Below, one piece after another: positions 63,351-64,000 of a stretch of DNA of 64,000 nt. Positions within the stretch are counted from its first letter, which is position 1. Each line of letters begins with the position of its first letter. This DNA is from Leifsonia xyli subsp. cynodontis DSM 46306 (GTDB lineage Bacteria > Actinomycetota > Actinomycetes > Actinomycetales > Microbacteriaceae), in the NCBI RefSeq assembly GCF_000470775.1, contig NC_022438.1, positions 1,116,001 to 1,180,000 on the forward strand. The letters run 5' to 3'. The notes under the pieces were generated by a model. That model made no database searches. It was given only the letters and a program-made list of their open reading frames with translations, and was not told the origin of the DNA. A program made the position numbers and the translations under genes.

Positions 63351-64000
63351 TCAGAGCGGCCGCGCGCCGGTCGGGTCCACGGGGAGGAGCGTCGCGATCT
63401 TCGCGGCGCGGCCGTCGCCCGAGGAGCGCCCGGTGAGGCGCCGGCCGATCCAGGGCAGAACATAGCGGCGGTAGTAGTCGGCGGTGCGGCGGGCGTGTTC
63501 GCCCACCCGGTCCGCGGCCACCTCGGCGACGCCCCACTCCGCGGGAACCGGGACGCCGAACGCGGTCAGAACGGCACACGCGACCCGGGCGTGCCCCAGC
63601 GCGTTCAGGTGCAGGCGGTCCTCCGACCAGTAGCGGAGGTCTTCGAGGGTCTCGTCTGCCCAGTTGTCCACGAAGGTGACGCCCTCCCGTGGGAGCTGGG
63701 CGCGCACGGCGTCCGCGAGCTGATCTCCCCGCTTGCGCATGAGACGGCCGAGCGGAAGATGACGGCTGGGGTTCGCGCCGCTGAGGAGCAGCATATGGCT
63801 GCCGGATGCGGTCACCCGCTCGGCGATCTCCAGCAGCGTCGCGGCCACCGATGCGATCGACACGCTGGGACGCATGATGTCGTCCCCGCCGCCATTGAGG
63901 CTCACGAGTCCGAGACGCTGCGCGAGCGCAGGTTCCACCTGCTCGGCGGCGATCGGGCCGATCTTCCGGCCGCGCACCGCGAGATTCGCGTAGCGGACGG
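63351..64000 (-). CDS. SGNH/GDSL hydrolase (5' end outside window)
   Basis: The visible ~216 residues cover the middle and C-terminal parts: RYANLAVRGRKIG (block II), VSLNGGGDDIMRP (block III) and RLHLNALGHARVA with the catalytic His and neighbouring Asp (block V). The nucleophile block I lies beyond the window. In block III the usual oxyanion Asn of GGGND is Asp (codon GAC, one base from AAC). No signal peptide can be judged. Probable cytosolic esterase with unknown substrate; activity is uncertain because of the substitution. Confidence 0.72.
   Translation of the reverse strand, partial: VRYANLAVRGRKIGPIAAEQVEPALAQRLGLVSLNGGGDDIMRPSVSIASVAATLLEIAERVTASGSHMLLLSGANPSRHLPLGRLMRKRGDQLADAVRAQLPREGVTFVDNWADETLEDLRYWSEDRLHLNALGHARVACAVLTAFGVPVPAEWGVAEVAADRVGEHARRTADYYRRYVLPWIGRRLTGRSSGDGRAAKIATLLPVDPTGARPL

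Overview
The window is high-GC actinobacterial chromosome. The gene order (aroE-C-K-B-Q-efp-nusB; pyrR-B-C-carA-carB-pyrF-gmk-rpoZ-coaBC-metK-priA; fmt-rsmB-rpe-hisE-hisG-hisF-hisI-trpE-trpC-B-A-lgt-gltB-gltD-pyk), many GTG starts, ATGA/GTGA overlaps, actinobacterial markers (mIHF, the Trp-operon membrane protein, a CarA with GICFGNQ) and heavy gene decay point to Microbacteriaceae. A pseudogene-rich Leifsonia xyli-like genome is my best guess. This is inference, not a database match.

Layout. 1-6.5 kb: shikimate/chorismate operon running into efp, nusB and a thioredoxin-like lipoprotein. 6.5-7.9 kb: small accessory patch with an Ltp-repeat fragment, two related small membrane-peptide genes (one broken) and a secreted protein of unknown function. 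8.1-20.8 kb: pyrimidine operon with a PyrR-type leader, running into a fused mIHF-guanylate kinase, rpoZ, coaBC and metK; priA follows. 22.74-40.21 kb: an integrated, decayed prophage. Its flanks carry a 17/19-bp direct repeat at the 3' end of priA, and paired TGTGGGCA boxes lie about 90 bp inside each end.

The prophage keeps a siphophage tail module and a lysis module on the minus strand. It has no terminase, portal, capsid, repressor or replication genes. Its integrase has lost the first catalytic arginine (Cys207), its endolysin has lost its N-terminal half, and its Dit gene is split. Plus-strand cargo genes (a secreted SGNH hydrolase, a complete secreted GH25 muramidase, a membrane protein and an Abi fragment) and minus-strand DUF3800 genes sit around the tail/lysis block.

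40.2-51.1 kb: fmt, rsmB, rpe, then interlaced his and trp genes. 51.07-53.08 kb: an IS481-family element split by an IS5-family element, both with inactivating mutations. 53.1-61.9 kb: lgt, glutamate synthase gltB/gltD, pyk. 62-64 kb: decayed EamA exporter and GNAT genes and the 3' part of an SGNH hydrolase.

Functionally the core supplies chorismate, UMP/carbamoyl phosphate, tryptophan, histidine and glutamate. These are linked: chorismate feeds trpE, PRPP is shared by pyr/his/trp, and glutamine feeds CarA, TrpE, HisF and GltB. Decay is confined to accessory DNA plus one small gene in the aro operon. The most unusual items are the mIHF-Gmk fusion, the locked-in headless prophage with its cargo genes, and the nested IS.
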